DNA of 64,000 nt from positions 1,152,690 to 1,216,689 of the forward strand of contig NZ_LT606949.1 in assembly GCF_900095215.1 (NCBI RefSeq). The letters run 5' to 3'. The notes beneath the pieces were generated by a model. That model did not search any database, was not told where the DNA came from, and was given only the letters and a program-made list of their open reading frames with translations. The DNA is from Polynucleobacter necessarius. GTDB taxonomy: Bacteria; Pseudomonadota; Gammaproteobacteria; Burkholderiales; Burkholderiaceae. How positions within the stretch are numbered: position 1 is the first letter of the stretch; every line of letters begins with the position of its first letter. Made by a program: the position numbers and the translations under genes. This document shows positions 9,249 through 17,746 of this stretch, piece by piece.

Positions 9249-9457
9249 CTCACCGGAAAAGTCTTTAACGATCTCGCAAAAGAGAGCATCAACCATCAAA
9301 GACATTCGCAATGCACCAGATCCCGATATCGCTTGCAATGCAACGCGCTGGGCAAGCAGCGATTGACCTAGCCATTCAAACAAACACTGCAATCGTAACC
9401 ATGATTGATGGCAAGATTGTCAGGATCCCAGCCGCGGCACTGATTAAGCAGCGCTAA
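9235..9457 (+). pseudogene. Small unknown protein, third gene of the toxin-antitoxin-like cluster, frameshifted
   Basis: From the ATG at 9235, which overlaps the end of the putative toxin gene, the frame gives MEKSNSPEKSLTISQKRAST and then IKDIRNAPDPDI. Near 9330 the sensible reading moves to another frame, giving LAMQRAGQAAIDLAIQTNTA and then IVTMIDGKIVRIPAAALIKQ up to TAA at 9457. Together they would make about 74 residues. I do not recognise the family. The second half alone could start at the ATG at 9311. The overlap suggests the same transcript as the two genes before it. Confidence 0.5.
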
Positions 9458-9472
9458 CTTAGCGCCTAAGCA

Positions 9473-9575
9473 CCGTTGGTCGCGAGTTCGAAAACGAAGT
9501 TTCGACGCAGTCAATCTCGCCAGACTCACTAGTTATATAAAAGCCCCTGGAGAAATCTAGGGGCTTTTTCTTTTT
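9473..9575 (+). repeat. Degenerate second copy of tRNA-Lys 3' half and terminator
   Basis: Bases 9473-9491 match tRNA-Lys 8465-8483 exactly (19 bases, CCGTTGGTCGCGAGTTCGA). A 22-base insertion follows, then the match resumes with ATCTCGCC and runs through a decayed acceptor end, AGTTATA, and a full terminator copy (AGCCCC...GGGGCTTTTT). It cannot be a functional tRNA. Such 3' tRNA copies are the usual product of site-specific integration into the tRNA gene. Confidence 0.85.
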
Positions 9576-9599
9576 AGGCTGGGGAAATGCGGTGACTGT

Positions 9600-11253
9600 T
9601 CAGGACTCAATAGGTGATCTACTAGATGTTTCTAGTGGGGATGGTCTACGCTGGGTGACCATAAGCGTTTTTTCCAGCATCACTAAATCAGCCTGCTTAC
9701 CAACTTCCAAGTTTCCTATTTTGTCATCGGAGAACATTTCATAGGCAGCATTAATGGTAACTGCACGAATAGCGTTATCAACTGTGACTTGCTGATTGGC
9801 ACCCAAAACCTGACGAGGTGGTTTTTGCCATAAACGTCCCGCACCCTCAGAAATGTAATTCAAAGGTCCTACATTTGAGACCGGGGAATCACTATGGTAG
9901 GCAAAGCGTCCGCCAGCCCTCTTAAAGTCTGCCGATGGATCAATACGATCCGCTCTATCGTGGCCAACAATCTGATTATGGAAAGCCTCGCCCCAATAAT
10001 CAACGTGCCCAATAGTAAATCCAGGTATCACACCTAACTTCACTGCTTGTTTAACCTGATCAGCTCTATTGATTGTGAAGTGCTCGATACGCAAACGTCT
10101 TTTAGCTGGGTTTGGATTTCCTGCAAGCAATTTCTCATAATTACCCAAAGTTTGATCAATAGCACCATCACCATTGGCATGTACCGCAATCTGCCAACCT
10201 GGATCAAAATATTGTTTTATTTAGCCATATAAATCCTCTGTTCCAAAATCAAGATCGCCACGATTGGTCGTATCTTTTGGATAGTTATATGGTTGATTTA
10301 ATGCGGCAGTCAATCCCTGAGTCGAACCATCAGAAATATATTTCACGCTAACAAATCTCAAGCGATCATCCCCATCTCCAGGTTTAACTGAGTTACATTC
10401 CTTTGGAATGGCTGGGCCGTAGAGGTATGCGCGAATACGAATTGGCAACCCTTCGTTAGCAGATAACTCTTTGCAAAGTTTTAATTCATTCTCAAGACCA
10501 AGATTAAATCCCAAGGTAATTTCAGCAGAGGTAGTAACGCCTGCCGCAGCAATCATTCTTGTAGTTTGCTTAAAAGCCCCAGCCAATTCAGACGGAGTTG
10601 GTGCGGGCATTTTTGCCATAAATGGCGCATAGGTAGGCGGCTCAATCAACACACCTGTTAATTTTCCGCTGGCATCTTTTAGATACTTGCCACCGCCATT
10701 CGGGTTTGGCGTATTCTCATTCACACCAGCAAGGTCTAGAGCTTTATGGTTGACATATCCAATATGACCAGATTGCTTGACGATAAAAATAGATACCGTA
10801 GTCGATACCTTATCCAATACGTCAGCATTGAGTTCTGCCATAAATGGCGTGGTTCGCGATGGATCAACACAAAAACCCACCATCTATTGTGTCATAAGGC
10901 ATAGTGAAGTTCGATAGATTTAAGCCCATGACCTCACCAATAGTGGTGTCCAGAATATGAATATGAGGCTCAACAAAACCTGGAATCAACGTTTGACCCT
11001 GCAAGTCAACCACCTTAGTAGTGTTTGTTTGCCACTCTTTAGTTACAGCCTGTTTGCTACCTACAGCCACAATCTTGCCGCCCTGAACTGCAAGCGCTTG
11101 GACTTCTTCGTTCTTCGCATTCACCGTCAAAATGGAGCCACCATAAAAAATAGTGTCTGCAGAATGATTGGCGGCAATAGAAATATTGAAATGAGAGGCA
11201 AGAAAAGCCAATAAAACTAAACTCATATTTTGAATAGATATCTTGTAGCGCAC
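9600..11253 (-). pseudogene. Exported amidohydrolase family 3 (YtcJ-like), broken
   Basis: The N-terminal part has a signal peptide (core LVLLAFLASHFNISIA; start GTG 11253 or ATG 11226), the start of the amidohydrolase barrel and a metal motif FVEPHIHILD. A frame change near 10875 with a missing stretch of perhaps 40-50 residues joins it to a middle part (VKQSGHIGYVNHKALDLAGV). An in-frame TAA lies at 10221-10223. The last part has IAVHANGDGAIDQ just after the stop, RLRIEHFTI and FAYHSDSPV, the expected metal ligands and end of the fold. The C-terminus (TQRRPSPLETSSRSPIES) no longer resembles the family, so it is probably shifted too. The gene lies wholly between the second and third copies of the tRNA-Lys 3' end. 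Confidence 0.85.
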
Positions 11254-11316
11254 GAATTACCTCCGCTAAAGAGCTCTTAAATTTTCAAACAATATTATGA
11301 CAGACCGGTATTTGTT

Positions 11317-11362
11317 TCTCGCCCGACACACCAGTTATACAAAAGTCTCTAGAGAAATCTAG
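11317..11362 (+). repeat. Third copy of tRNA-Lys 3' end and terminator start
   Basis: The 46 bases match tRNA-Lys and its flank (8487 region onward, TCTCGCCCGAC...ATCTAG) with three mismatches. It covers the T-arm 3' side, acceptor end, CCA-like ACACCAG, and the first part of the terminator. It marks the far boundary of the segment holding the amidohydrolase remnant. The stop codon of the minus-strand gene at 11359 lies inside it. Confidence 0.85.
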
Positions 11363-11813
11363 CTCGCCAATTTACAATGCTTACCAAGCTCATTACACAG
11401 ACGCATCACGCCATCAACAATCTGTGTTGTCTGGGGAGTACGACCAGACACTGTCGATCCAACAATAATTAACTGAGACGTATCATCCTTTAGTGGCTTA
11501 ATAGCCAAAGTTGCCGCTTGAGCACACTGACTAATGTTAAGCGTTAGTTTTTGCTGATCTGAATTGACGATGTTGACATTCTGATTCTTTTGAATTGTAT
11601 TTATTGCTACATCAAATACACGTTGTGCCGGCGCATCTAGTATCACCGTCACAACTTTAGCAAGAGGCTTATCGGGTGATGACTGGTTCTGAGTAACTTG
11701 CTCAATTCGACCTATGGCATGTATAGCCACAAAAATCCACTGCGCAAATGCAATCTCCGGTACCAGCAAAGAGAAGGCAATGACTGGCAGACTCGTAATT
11801 TTTTAAATTTCAT
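11359..11813 (-). pseudogene. Small secreted protein of unknown function, frameshift in signal peptide
   Basis: From ATG 11813 the frame reads MKFKKL and then degenerates. If one A is added to the A6 run (T at 11799-11804), it reads MKFKKITSLPVIAFSLLVPE and IAFAQ, a standard signal peptide, and stays open to TAG at 11359. The mature part, about 125 residues, includes VVTVILDAPAQRVFDVAINT and SQLIIVGSTVSGRTP, like small lipoprotein-type proteins with a DUF3568-like strand pattern; I do not assign a family. The lesion is a single homopolymer base, so it could be a sequencing error or true decay. The stop falls inside the third tRNA-Lys repeat. Upstream sequence 11814-11969 is open and hydrophobic in one frame, but I cannot support a gene there. 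Confidence 0.55.
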
Positions 11814-11997
11814 AGATCGCCCGAAAATGAATTGAATTACAAAAACAACCCATTTCACTATACAGAAAAACAATGCTGGGATAGTTTGATTAAGCACACC
11901 TTCCAAAAAATACCCTAGGCAAACGACTACTCCTCCATGCTCTATTGTCCAGAGCTTGAATTTTGCCACGCCAAAGCATCAAGTTACAGGACAAAAT

Positions 11998-12019
11998 AAA
12001 ACCACCCGAAGGTGGTTTT
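11998..12019. terminator. Bidirectional terminator hairpin
   Basis: AAAACCACC at 11998-12006 pairs with GGTGGTTTT at 12011-12019 around a CGAA tetraloop. A- and T-runs on both sides allow use on either strand; it follows the minus-strand hydrolase remnant at 12039. A near-identical hairpin is at 14471-14490. Confidence 0.8.
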
Positions 12020-12038
12020 AAAAATATCTAAGTCTGAT

Positions 12039-12308
12039 TTATTTCAGAAATGCGTTAACAGTTTCTGAAAAACGAGTGTGCTGTTGAAATACGAATGCAT
12101 GACCACCATCATAAAAAGCTAACCACGCATAACGAATTTGACTTGCAATCAACTGAGAGTTTTTCGGAATATCAATCACATCGTAACGACCATCCGTAAC
12201 CAGGACTGGAAATTTAATATTTTTGAGGTCTTGAAATTCTGTCACAGCCTGCTGGGTTTTGGGCTGTTTGATTGCGGCTACTGTCTTACCATTTAGTTTG
12301 CAATGTAT
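12039..12308 (-). pseudogene. Alpha/beta hydrolase, C-terminal remnant
   Basis: The readable frame covers about 90 residues, KLNGKTVAAIKQPKTQQ through NIKFPVLVTDGRYDVID to FYDGGHAFVFQQHTRFSETV. This is the last third of an alpha/beta hydrolase, with the acid residue (GRYDVID) and the catalytic His (GGHAF) but no nucleophile elbow. Upstream the frame runs into TAA codons at about 12310, where the remnant of a histidine kinase begins on the other strand. It appears that one deletion removed the 5' part of both genes. Confidence 0.75.
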
Positions 12309-13729
12309 TTATTAATGAGCTCCACAGCGGTATTCGTTGGCCTGTATGGCTACTCTGTGCAGCGTTCAACCGTTCTTTGCTTTGCGCTACCCATCTTTAG
12401 CTGTCAATTTATCGCATCGATTGTTCCCCTAATCATGTTTCCGTGGCCTATTCAATTAGGTAACTTTGCATTCTTCCTATACACCATCAAAATGGCTTCC
12501 TATTTTTCGAAGTCCTGGGTAAAGACGGTTAGCTTGCATATACAAAACCAATCTCTCAATAAGGCACTTGAGGACGAACGCAATACTGCAATTGCCGCCA
12601 ATATTGCAAAATCAAAATTTATAGCCACTGCTAGCCATGATTTGAGACAACCACTTCATGCGGTCAATATTTACTTGGACTTATTTGAACCAAACAAACT
12701 CGGCTCTCTAAAGAAAAAATTAATTTTCTTCAGGTTAGGAAAAGCATTCAGACCCTCAACTCCATGTTAAAGTCCCTATTGGACCTGAGCAAGTTAGATG
12801 CAGGAACTTCTTACAAGCTTGAAAAACCATTTGAATTGATAGAGCTTGTTGGATTTTTATCAAATACTTACACCCCGATTGCCAATAACAAGAAATTGGT
12901 TCTCCAGTTTGAATTTATGAATATGGGAGTTAATGGCGATAAATTACTTCTACAGCAATTGCTGGGAAAGCTGATCTCAAACGCCATTCAATACACAGCC
13001 TCGGGATTCATTCTTGTTAAATTAGCGTCTAATAACGATTGTTTGCATATCACGATTGAAGATACTGGGTACAGAATTGACGCTGCATTACTCGATAAAA
13101 TTGTCGATGAGTTCTTTAAGGTGGACAGTACCCGCAATATGGATGATGGACTCGGCATAGGTCTTTCAATTGTCAAAAGACTCTGCAAAATCTCCAATAC
13201 AGAACTATCTGTGAAGTCGCTACTGGGATCTGGCACGACCTTTAACCTCCAAACACCCTATCCGAACAATGCCTTGCCTGATAACGTTGAATCGCTAACT
13301 AACGATATGCCTCGCAAAATATCGGACTCGCAAGACCACCTTTTGGAAGCCAAAACGATTGCGGTATTTGAGGATGACCACACCATTTTTGATGCCTACA
13401 AACAAGCCTTAACCCAGAATGGGTTCCAGGTTCTGTCTCTTTCGGAGAATAGCCAGGCACTAGCGAGACAGCTAGCAGACATTAATCACATTGACTGTAT
13501 TTTGAGTGACTATCGACTGGCAACCACTACCGGTGATCTCATCATTCAACAACTTCGCGATAGTTTTGTGATGGAAATTCCTGCCATCATTATTACGGCC
13601 GATACCTCACCGCAGCATATTCAATTATTCAAAGAATTAAGCATCGATATGCTCTACAAACCCATTGGCTACAGTGAGATTGTTGAGGCAATTACGCTGC
13701 TTTTAAAAAATCACCAAAACCAAAGATAA
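12303..13729 (+). pseudogene. Hybrid sensor histidine kinase with receiver domain, truncated and frameshifted
   Basis: What is left begins with about three membrane helices (residues 1-70), so the N-terminal sensor part is missing. A HisKA motif FIATASHDLRQPLHAVNIYL is intact near 12618. The frame shifts near 12720-12745, after which MLKSLLDLSKLDAG continues. The ATPase domain has an N-box (KLISNAIQYTASG) and G2 box (DGLGIGLSIVKRL), but the G1 box reads EDTGYRID where DTGIGI is expected. A C-terminal receiver domain has the acid pair FEDDHTIF, phosphoacceptor Asp in ILSDYRLATTTGD, IITADTS and the Lys in YKPIGY. With truncation and frameshift it cannot signal. No response-regulator gene is next to it. 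Confidence 0.85.
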
Positions 13730-13731
13730 AA

Positions 13732-14440
13732 ATGTCCGCCATTCAATTTCGCCTCATCATAGCTCTGCTAAGCACATTAGTATCAACCCATGTTTATGCA
13801 GACTCAAAGTCAAATCCTTGGGTAGGGGCTTACGGTCAAATTGGAAGTTTATTGGCTACGAAAGCTATATTCCTAAAAGTGTTAGCGGCACAACGTCAAT
13901 TGGCAGCTATGCATTCCCTAACACCGCAACTGCCAACCATGCAAATGGACCTGCTGCGAATATCCGCATTGGTTATAAATTTGGTATTGGCGAAAACTAT
14001 GTACTTGGAATAGGGGCGGCCTTGTACCCAGGGCATTCAAGATCAGTAGGCTCAACTCTTGCAAGCACTTTACCCAGCGGGTCATCTATAAAACCTGGAA
14101 CATATGATGTGTCAAATGTATTTAGCGTTGCCCTTCTCCCGGGCTATGTAATTAATCAAACGCATCTCATTTATACAAAGATAGGAGATATGCAGGATCA
14201 ACTCTCAATTCCAACTCTCCAGGAAACTACCATCAACAAACTAATCGAGTAAATGGCACTGTTTACGGCCTAGGATACCAGTAATTCATCACTGAATTCA
14301 TCTATGCGTTCGGCGAAGGAAACTATGCTGTAAATAGATCACAAGCGGTATCGGTCCAACCTGATAGCGGAGCAATTGTTAGATTTACAGCCGATGCCAC
14401 TGGGTACGATTTCATCTTTGGTGTTGGTTATCATTTCTAA
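13732..14440 (+). pseudogene. Outer-membrane beta-barrel protein, broken
   Basis: It starts three bases after the kinase remnant with a signal peptide (LIIALLSTLVSTHVYADS) and GAYGQIG. The frame then shifts near 13850 to a second reading with beta-strand repeats (ANIRIGYKFGIGENYVLGIG). It shifts again near 14200, and an in-frame TAA is at 14282-14284. The last strands read FITEFIYAFGEGNYAV and end FIFGVGYHF, with the terminal phenylalanine used for barrel assembly. The full protein would be about 230 residues, the size of an eight-stranded barrel. Which porin-like subfamily it was cannot be said. Confidence 0.75.
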
Positions 14441-14470
14441 ACGCTGCAGATACTAGCGTAGTCGAAAAAA

Positions 14471-14490
14471 AACCACCTCGAAAGGTGGTT
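14471..14490. terminator. Bidirectional terminator hairpin
   Basis: AACCACCT at 14471-14478 pairs with AGGTGGTT at 14483-14490 around CGAA, after an A8 run. It follows the outer-membrane protein remnant and has almost the same stem and loop as the hairpin at 11998-12019. Confidence 0.7.
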
Positions 14491-14607
14491 AGCAATATTC
14501 AAATATCTGTCATGGAAATGTGAATAGTTAGGAGCCTCTTTTATAAGGCCTAACAACCGCGGGAAACTTGACCCGAATCAATATTCCACGTGGGTAGAAC
14601 TAAAGTA

Positions 14608-14769
14608 TTAGTCCTGAGTATTGCGCACATTACCCATCGCATCTGAGTGGGCGCTTGGAACAGCATGGATTTGCTCATCCGCGTTGAATTTATTGAAGGC
14701 TGAGGCACTTGCGAATCCGATTAAGAATGCAGATACAGCGACGATGACATTTGTACTAAGTTTGCTCAC
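14608..14769 (-). CDS. Small secreted peptide of unknown function
   Basis: A GTG at 14769 opens a 53-residue frame: MSKLSTNVIVAVSAFLIGFA then SASAFNKFNADEQIHAVPSA then HSDAMGNVRNTQD. The first part is a textbook signal peptide with an ASA-F cleavage site, leaving a mature peptide of about 29 polar residues. No ATG is in frame before an upstream stop; the bases GGGGCAGTAAA precede the GTG. It stands alone among broken genes yet is itself open. I do not recognise a family; short signal-peptide proteins of this shape are common but uncharacterised in betaproteobacteria. About 280 bases to its right (14771-15051) hold no gene I can support. Confidence 0.6.
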   Translation of the reverse strand: MSKLSTNVIVAVSAFLIGFASASAFNKFNADEQIHAVPSAHSDAMGNVRNTQD

Positions 14770-15051
14770 TTTACTGCCCCGTATACATTAAAAAAATGAA
14801 AGCTAATTTCTCGATCCGGGAGAATAATAATTCATAAATTCGCAAAAAATCATGACAAACACATATCATAGAACTAAAGTATTAAGCCACTTCAGTAGGC
14901 CATATAGAGCTAAAGTTTTATATCTAAAACGCGTCTTCAAGCTAACCCTTCAAGCCATCCAATATTCATTGAAGAATTTTTATCCGAAGAGCCTGACTGC
15001 GGCATCCAACAAGGCAAAGGATGGTCACTGCAATACCTAGAGCATCTGGAT

Positions 15052-15444
15052 TTAAATTAATTCCGATATTTCAATCAGGTTTTGATCTGGATCACGAACG
15101 TATACAGAGTTAATTTTTTGTCTCGCCCCAGTACGGGTGACGGGACCTTCAATAATTGGCCTTGACTCTGCCGCCAGCCGTTCAATGACTTTTTCAAGTG
15201 GGCGGTCCGCAATAAAGCAAAGATCAAGAGATCCTGGGGTTGGAAGATCAGCCTTGGGCTCAAACTCCTTGCCTTTGATATGCAGATTAATTTTTTGATT
15301 GCCGAACTTCAAGGCCTTGCGCTCAACAGGTGGAGTGCCGACAACAAAAGATTCTAACTTCATGCCCATCACGCGAGTATAAAAATCAACGCACTCTGCC
15401 TCTTTTGCAGCAGTAATCACCAAGCGATCTAAATGGTCAATCAT
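15052..15444 (-). CDS. VOC (glyoxalase/bleomycin-resistance) family protein
   Basis: The 130-residue protein has two beta-alpha-beta-beta-beta units typical of the vicinal oxygen chelate fold: IDHLDRLVITAAKEAECVDF with FYTRVMGMKLE in the first, and LDLCFIADRPLEKVIERL with VYVRDPDQNLIEISELI in the second. Likely metal ligands are H4 and the final glutamate in LIEIS. Such proteins include lactoylglutathione lyases and thiol-conjugating resistance enzymes; the substrate is not evident. It is intact and is followed by the HMG-CoA-lyase-like gene on the same strand upstream. Confidence 0.8.
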   Translation of the reverse strand: MIDHLDRLVITAAKEAECVDFYTRVMGMKLESFVVGTPPVERKALKFGNQKINLHIKGKEFEPKADLPTPGSLDLCFIADRPLEKVIERLAAESRPIIEGPVTRTGARQKINSVYVRDPDQNLIEISELI

Positions 15445-15460
15445 GATCTTTTCCTTTATC

Positions 15461-16384
15461 TTATTGAGCGCGACGCAATTTATCTACGTAACTTGGCTCT
15501 GGATGCAAGGTATAGGTGCTACCTGCTTTAGCCACTTGCCTCGGAACTTCGTGTCCCACAATTTTCGGCAACTCTATAGCAAGTTGCAGCAACCTCAGAA
15601 TATTCATGTCACTATCATAACCCATAGCATCGAGCATATGAATCGCATCTTCACTAGAAATATTGCCACTAGCGCCAGGCGCATAAGGGCAGCCACCCAA
15701 ACCGCCTAAAGAACCATCAAAGCGCACAATACCTGATTGCACGGCAGCCAATACGTTCGCCAGACCCATGCCTCTAGTATTGTGAAAATGCATAGTCAAC
15801 TGCAAATTGGGAAAGCGTTTTTGTAGGGCCTCACTCATCCTCTTTACTTGATCTGGGTTTGCCGTACCGGTGGTATCGCAAATCGTCAGCCCCCTCACAC
15901 CCAGGTCCGCAAAACGCTGTGCAAATTCCTCGACAACCGTTTGCGGAACTTCTCCCTCCATAAGGCAATCAAAACAAGTGGAGAGTGAAACATTAATCGG
16001 CGTTCTGACATCAACATATTCAATGACTTCTACCAATCCAGAAAAACTCTTTTCTCTACCCATACGCAAATTGGCTAAGTTATGAGTCTCGGAAGTAGAC
16101 ATCACCAGATTAAATTCATCGGCCCTTGACTCAAAGGCGCGCTCATCCCCTCGAAGGTTTGGCACCAACACGTTGTACTCGACTCCAGGTACACGCTTGA
16201 TGCGCCCCATCACCCACAACATCGGTATAGCCTTGGGCGAAGTAAAAGAGGTCACCTCAATTTTGGCAAAACCGCATTCGCTCAGCTCATCAACCAATCT
16301 CACCTTATTGTCAGTGGGTACAAAATTGGCTTCAATCTGAAAACCATCTCTCATTACTACATCATTGAAATAAATTCTGGTCAT
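15461..16384 (-). CDS. Hydroxymethylglutaryl-CoA lyase family enzyme
   Basis: The 307-residue TIM-barrel enzyme belongs to the HMGL/citramalyl-type acyl-CoA lyases. The metal and catalytic segments are present: VVMRDGFQIEANF near residue 9, TICDTTGTANPDQV near 178, MHFHNTRGMGLANV near 208 and GGCPYAPGASGNISSED near 240 with the flexible-loop cysteine. After TSFTSPKAIPML the protein reads WVMGRIKRVPG, where relatives have about four more residues (ADAE-like), a probable small in-frame deletion or natural variant. The neighbour at 16420 is a broken CoA-transferase and the next a broken LysR regulator, so it was likely part of an acid-degradation operon whose activating step is lost. Confidence 0.85.
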   Translation of the reverse strand: MTRIYFNDVVMRDGFQIEANFVPTDNKVRLVDELSECGFAKIEVTSFTSPKAIPMLWVMGRIKRVPGVEYNVLVPNLRGDERAFESRADEFNLVMSTSETHNLANLRMGREKSFSGLVEVIEYVDVRTPINVSLSTCFDCLMEGEVPQTVVEEFAQRFADLGVRGLTICDTTGTANPDQVKRMSEALQKRFPNLQLTMHFHNTRGMGLANVLAAVQSGIVRFDGSLGGLGGCPYAPGASGNISSEDAIHMLDAMGYDSDMNILRLLQLAIELPKIVGHEVPRQVAKAGSTYTLHPEPSYVDKLRRAQ

Positions 16385-16419
16385 AGGGCTTTTTTCTCTA
16401 TTGATTTCTCTATTATTTT

Positions 16420-17634
16420 TTATTCGAATTCTGAGTGAGGTTCTGATTTCGTAAAAGCGATTCCACGCTCTTTTAAAGAGGCGATCTGCTCTTTGCTCAA
16501 ACCAATGCTATTTAATATTTCATCCGTGTTCTGACCAATATCGGGCGCAAGTGTTTTAATTGAGCCTGGCGTACGCGATAGCTTTGGAAGCACCCCAGGA
16601 ACATCTAACGTTGTGCCATCTTGCATCCGAATCATTTGAATATTTTCTCGAGCTGTGTAATGAGGATCGCTCACAATATCAGCTACGGTATAGATTCGGC
16701 CTAATCGTACTGCAACTGAATCAAGCATCTCCACAGCCTTGGTGGTACTCAGTGTTTTGGTACACTCGCCAATTGCCTGATCCAGCTCAGCAATCCGCTT
16801 CACACGACCATCATTATTTTCTATCTGGGGGTTTACCTAAGTCTTCGCGCCAAATCAATGTCATCAAGCGCTTAAAGATACTATCGCCATTACCAGCAAC
16901 CAATACATAGCCGCCATCAGCGCACTGGTAAGCATTGGTTGGTGCGATGCCCGGCAATGCGCTGCCAGCCGCTTCACGCACCTCGCCGAACGCGCTGTAC
17001 TCAGGAAGAAAACTCTCCATGCAATTAAATATCGCTGCATACAAAGCAATATCAATAACTTAACTTTTGCCGCTAGTATGCCTTTCCTGCAAGGCTAGCA
17101 AAATACCAATCACACCATGCAAGGAGGCCAGAGTATCGCCAATGCTGATGCCCACTCGCACCGGCACCCTACCAGGTTCATCGGTTGGATGACGCAAACC
17201 ACCCATTGCCTCGCAACTACGCCAAATCCCGGCTTATCTCTATAAGGGCCGGTTTGACCATAACCACTAATGCGTAGAACAATTAATCTGGGATTGAGCT
17301 CGAGTAATTTCTCTGGATCAAGACCCCAACCTTCTAATGTTTCAGGACGAAAATTTTCAATTAAAACATCCGCCTCTTTAATCAGAGTGCGAACTATGTC
17401 TTGAGCCTCAGCTTGCCGCAAATCCAAAGAGAGTGAACGCTTGTTGCGACACTGTACTTGCCGCCATACTGATGTGCCATCTTTTCAAAGTCGCCACTTC
17501 CTTAGCGCATCGCCAACTTTAGGCGGCTCAATCTTAATCACATCAGCACCAAAATCCGCCAATGTTTTAGCGGCGAATGGCCCAGCAATTAACTGCCCCA
17601 TTTCGATCACTTTTAATTTTGCCAATGGCTCCAT
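16420..17634 (-). pseudogene. CaiB/BaiF family (class III) CoA-transferase, broken
   Basis: It starts at ATG 17634 with LKVIEMGQLIAGPFAAKTLA and DFGADVIKIEPP, the family N-terminus. Lesions: TGA at 17485-17487; a frameshift near 17212 (one G lost in GTTGCGAGGC) after KPGFGVVA; an in-frame TAA at 17060-17062; a frameshift near 16820 after WREDLGK. Segments between lesions still read well, for example AFGEVREAAGSALPGIAPTN and YTVADIVSDPHYTARENI. The catalytic Asp region (DLRQAEAQD) is present. The intact protein would be about 400 residues and transfer CoA between acids, feeding the lyase downstream. Confidence 0.9.
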
Positions 17635-17746
17635 GAAATCTCCTGCATTTGCTTTGACACCAATTTACCCTTCTTGATAGTGGCTGAAAATTGCTATTTA
17701 CAGGGGTATGCTTCTCATTCTGCGAAGGTATAGGTAAAATAAATCG

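Noticed and set aside
11814..11969. A hydrophobic open stretch upstream of the secreted-protein remnant on the minus strand.
   Set aside because: It runs into the wrong frame of the next gene and lacks any family pattern; it may be debris of another gene, but this cannot be supported.
14527..14554. Imperfect inverted repeat GTTAGG...CCTAAC downstream of the OMP remnant.
   Set aside because: The inner stem is mismatched and no T-run follows on either strand, so it is not a convincing terminator or element end.
14852..15040. A 62-codon open frame on the plus strand between the secreted peptide and the VOC gene.
   Set aside because: It has no ribosome site, no recognisable pattern, an unusual residue mix, and lies over AT-rich spacer with a short repeat.
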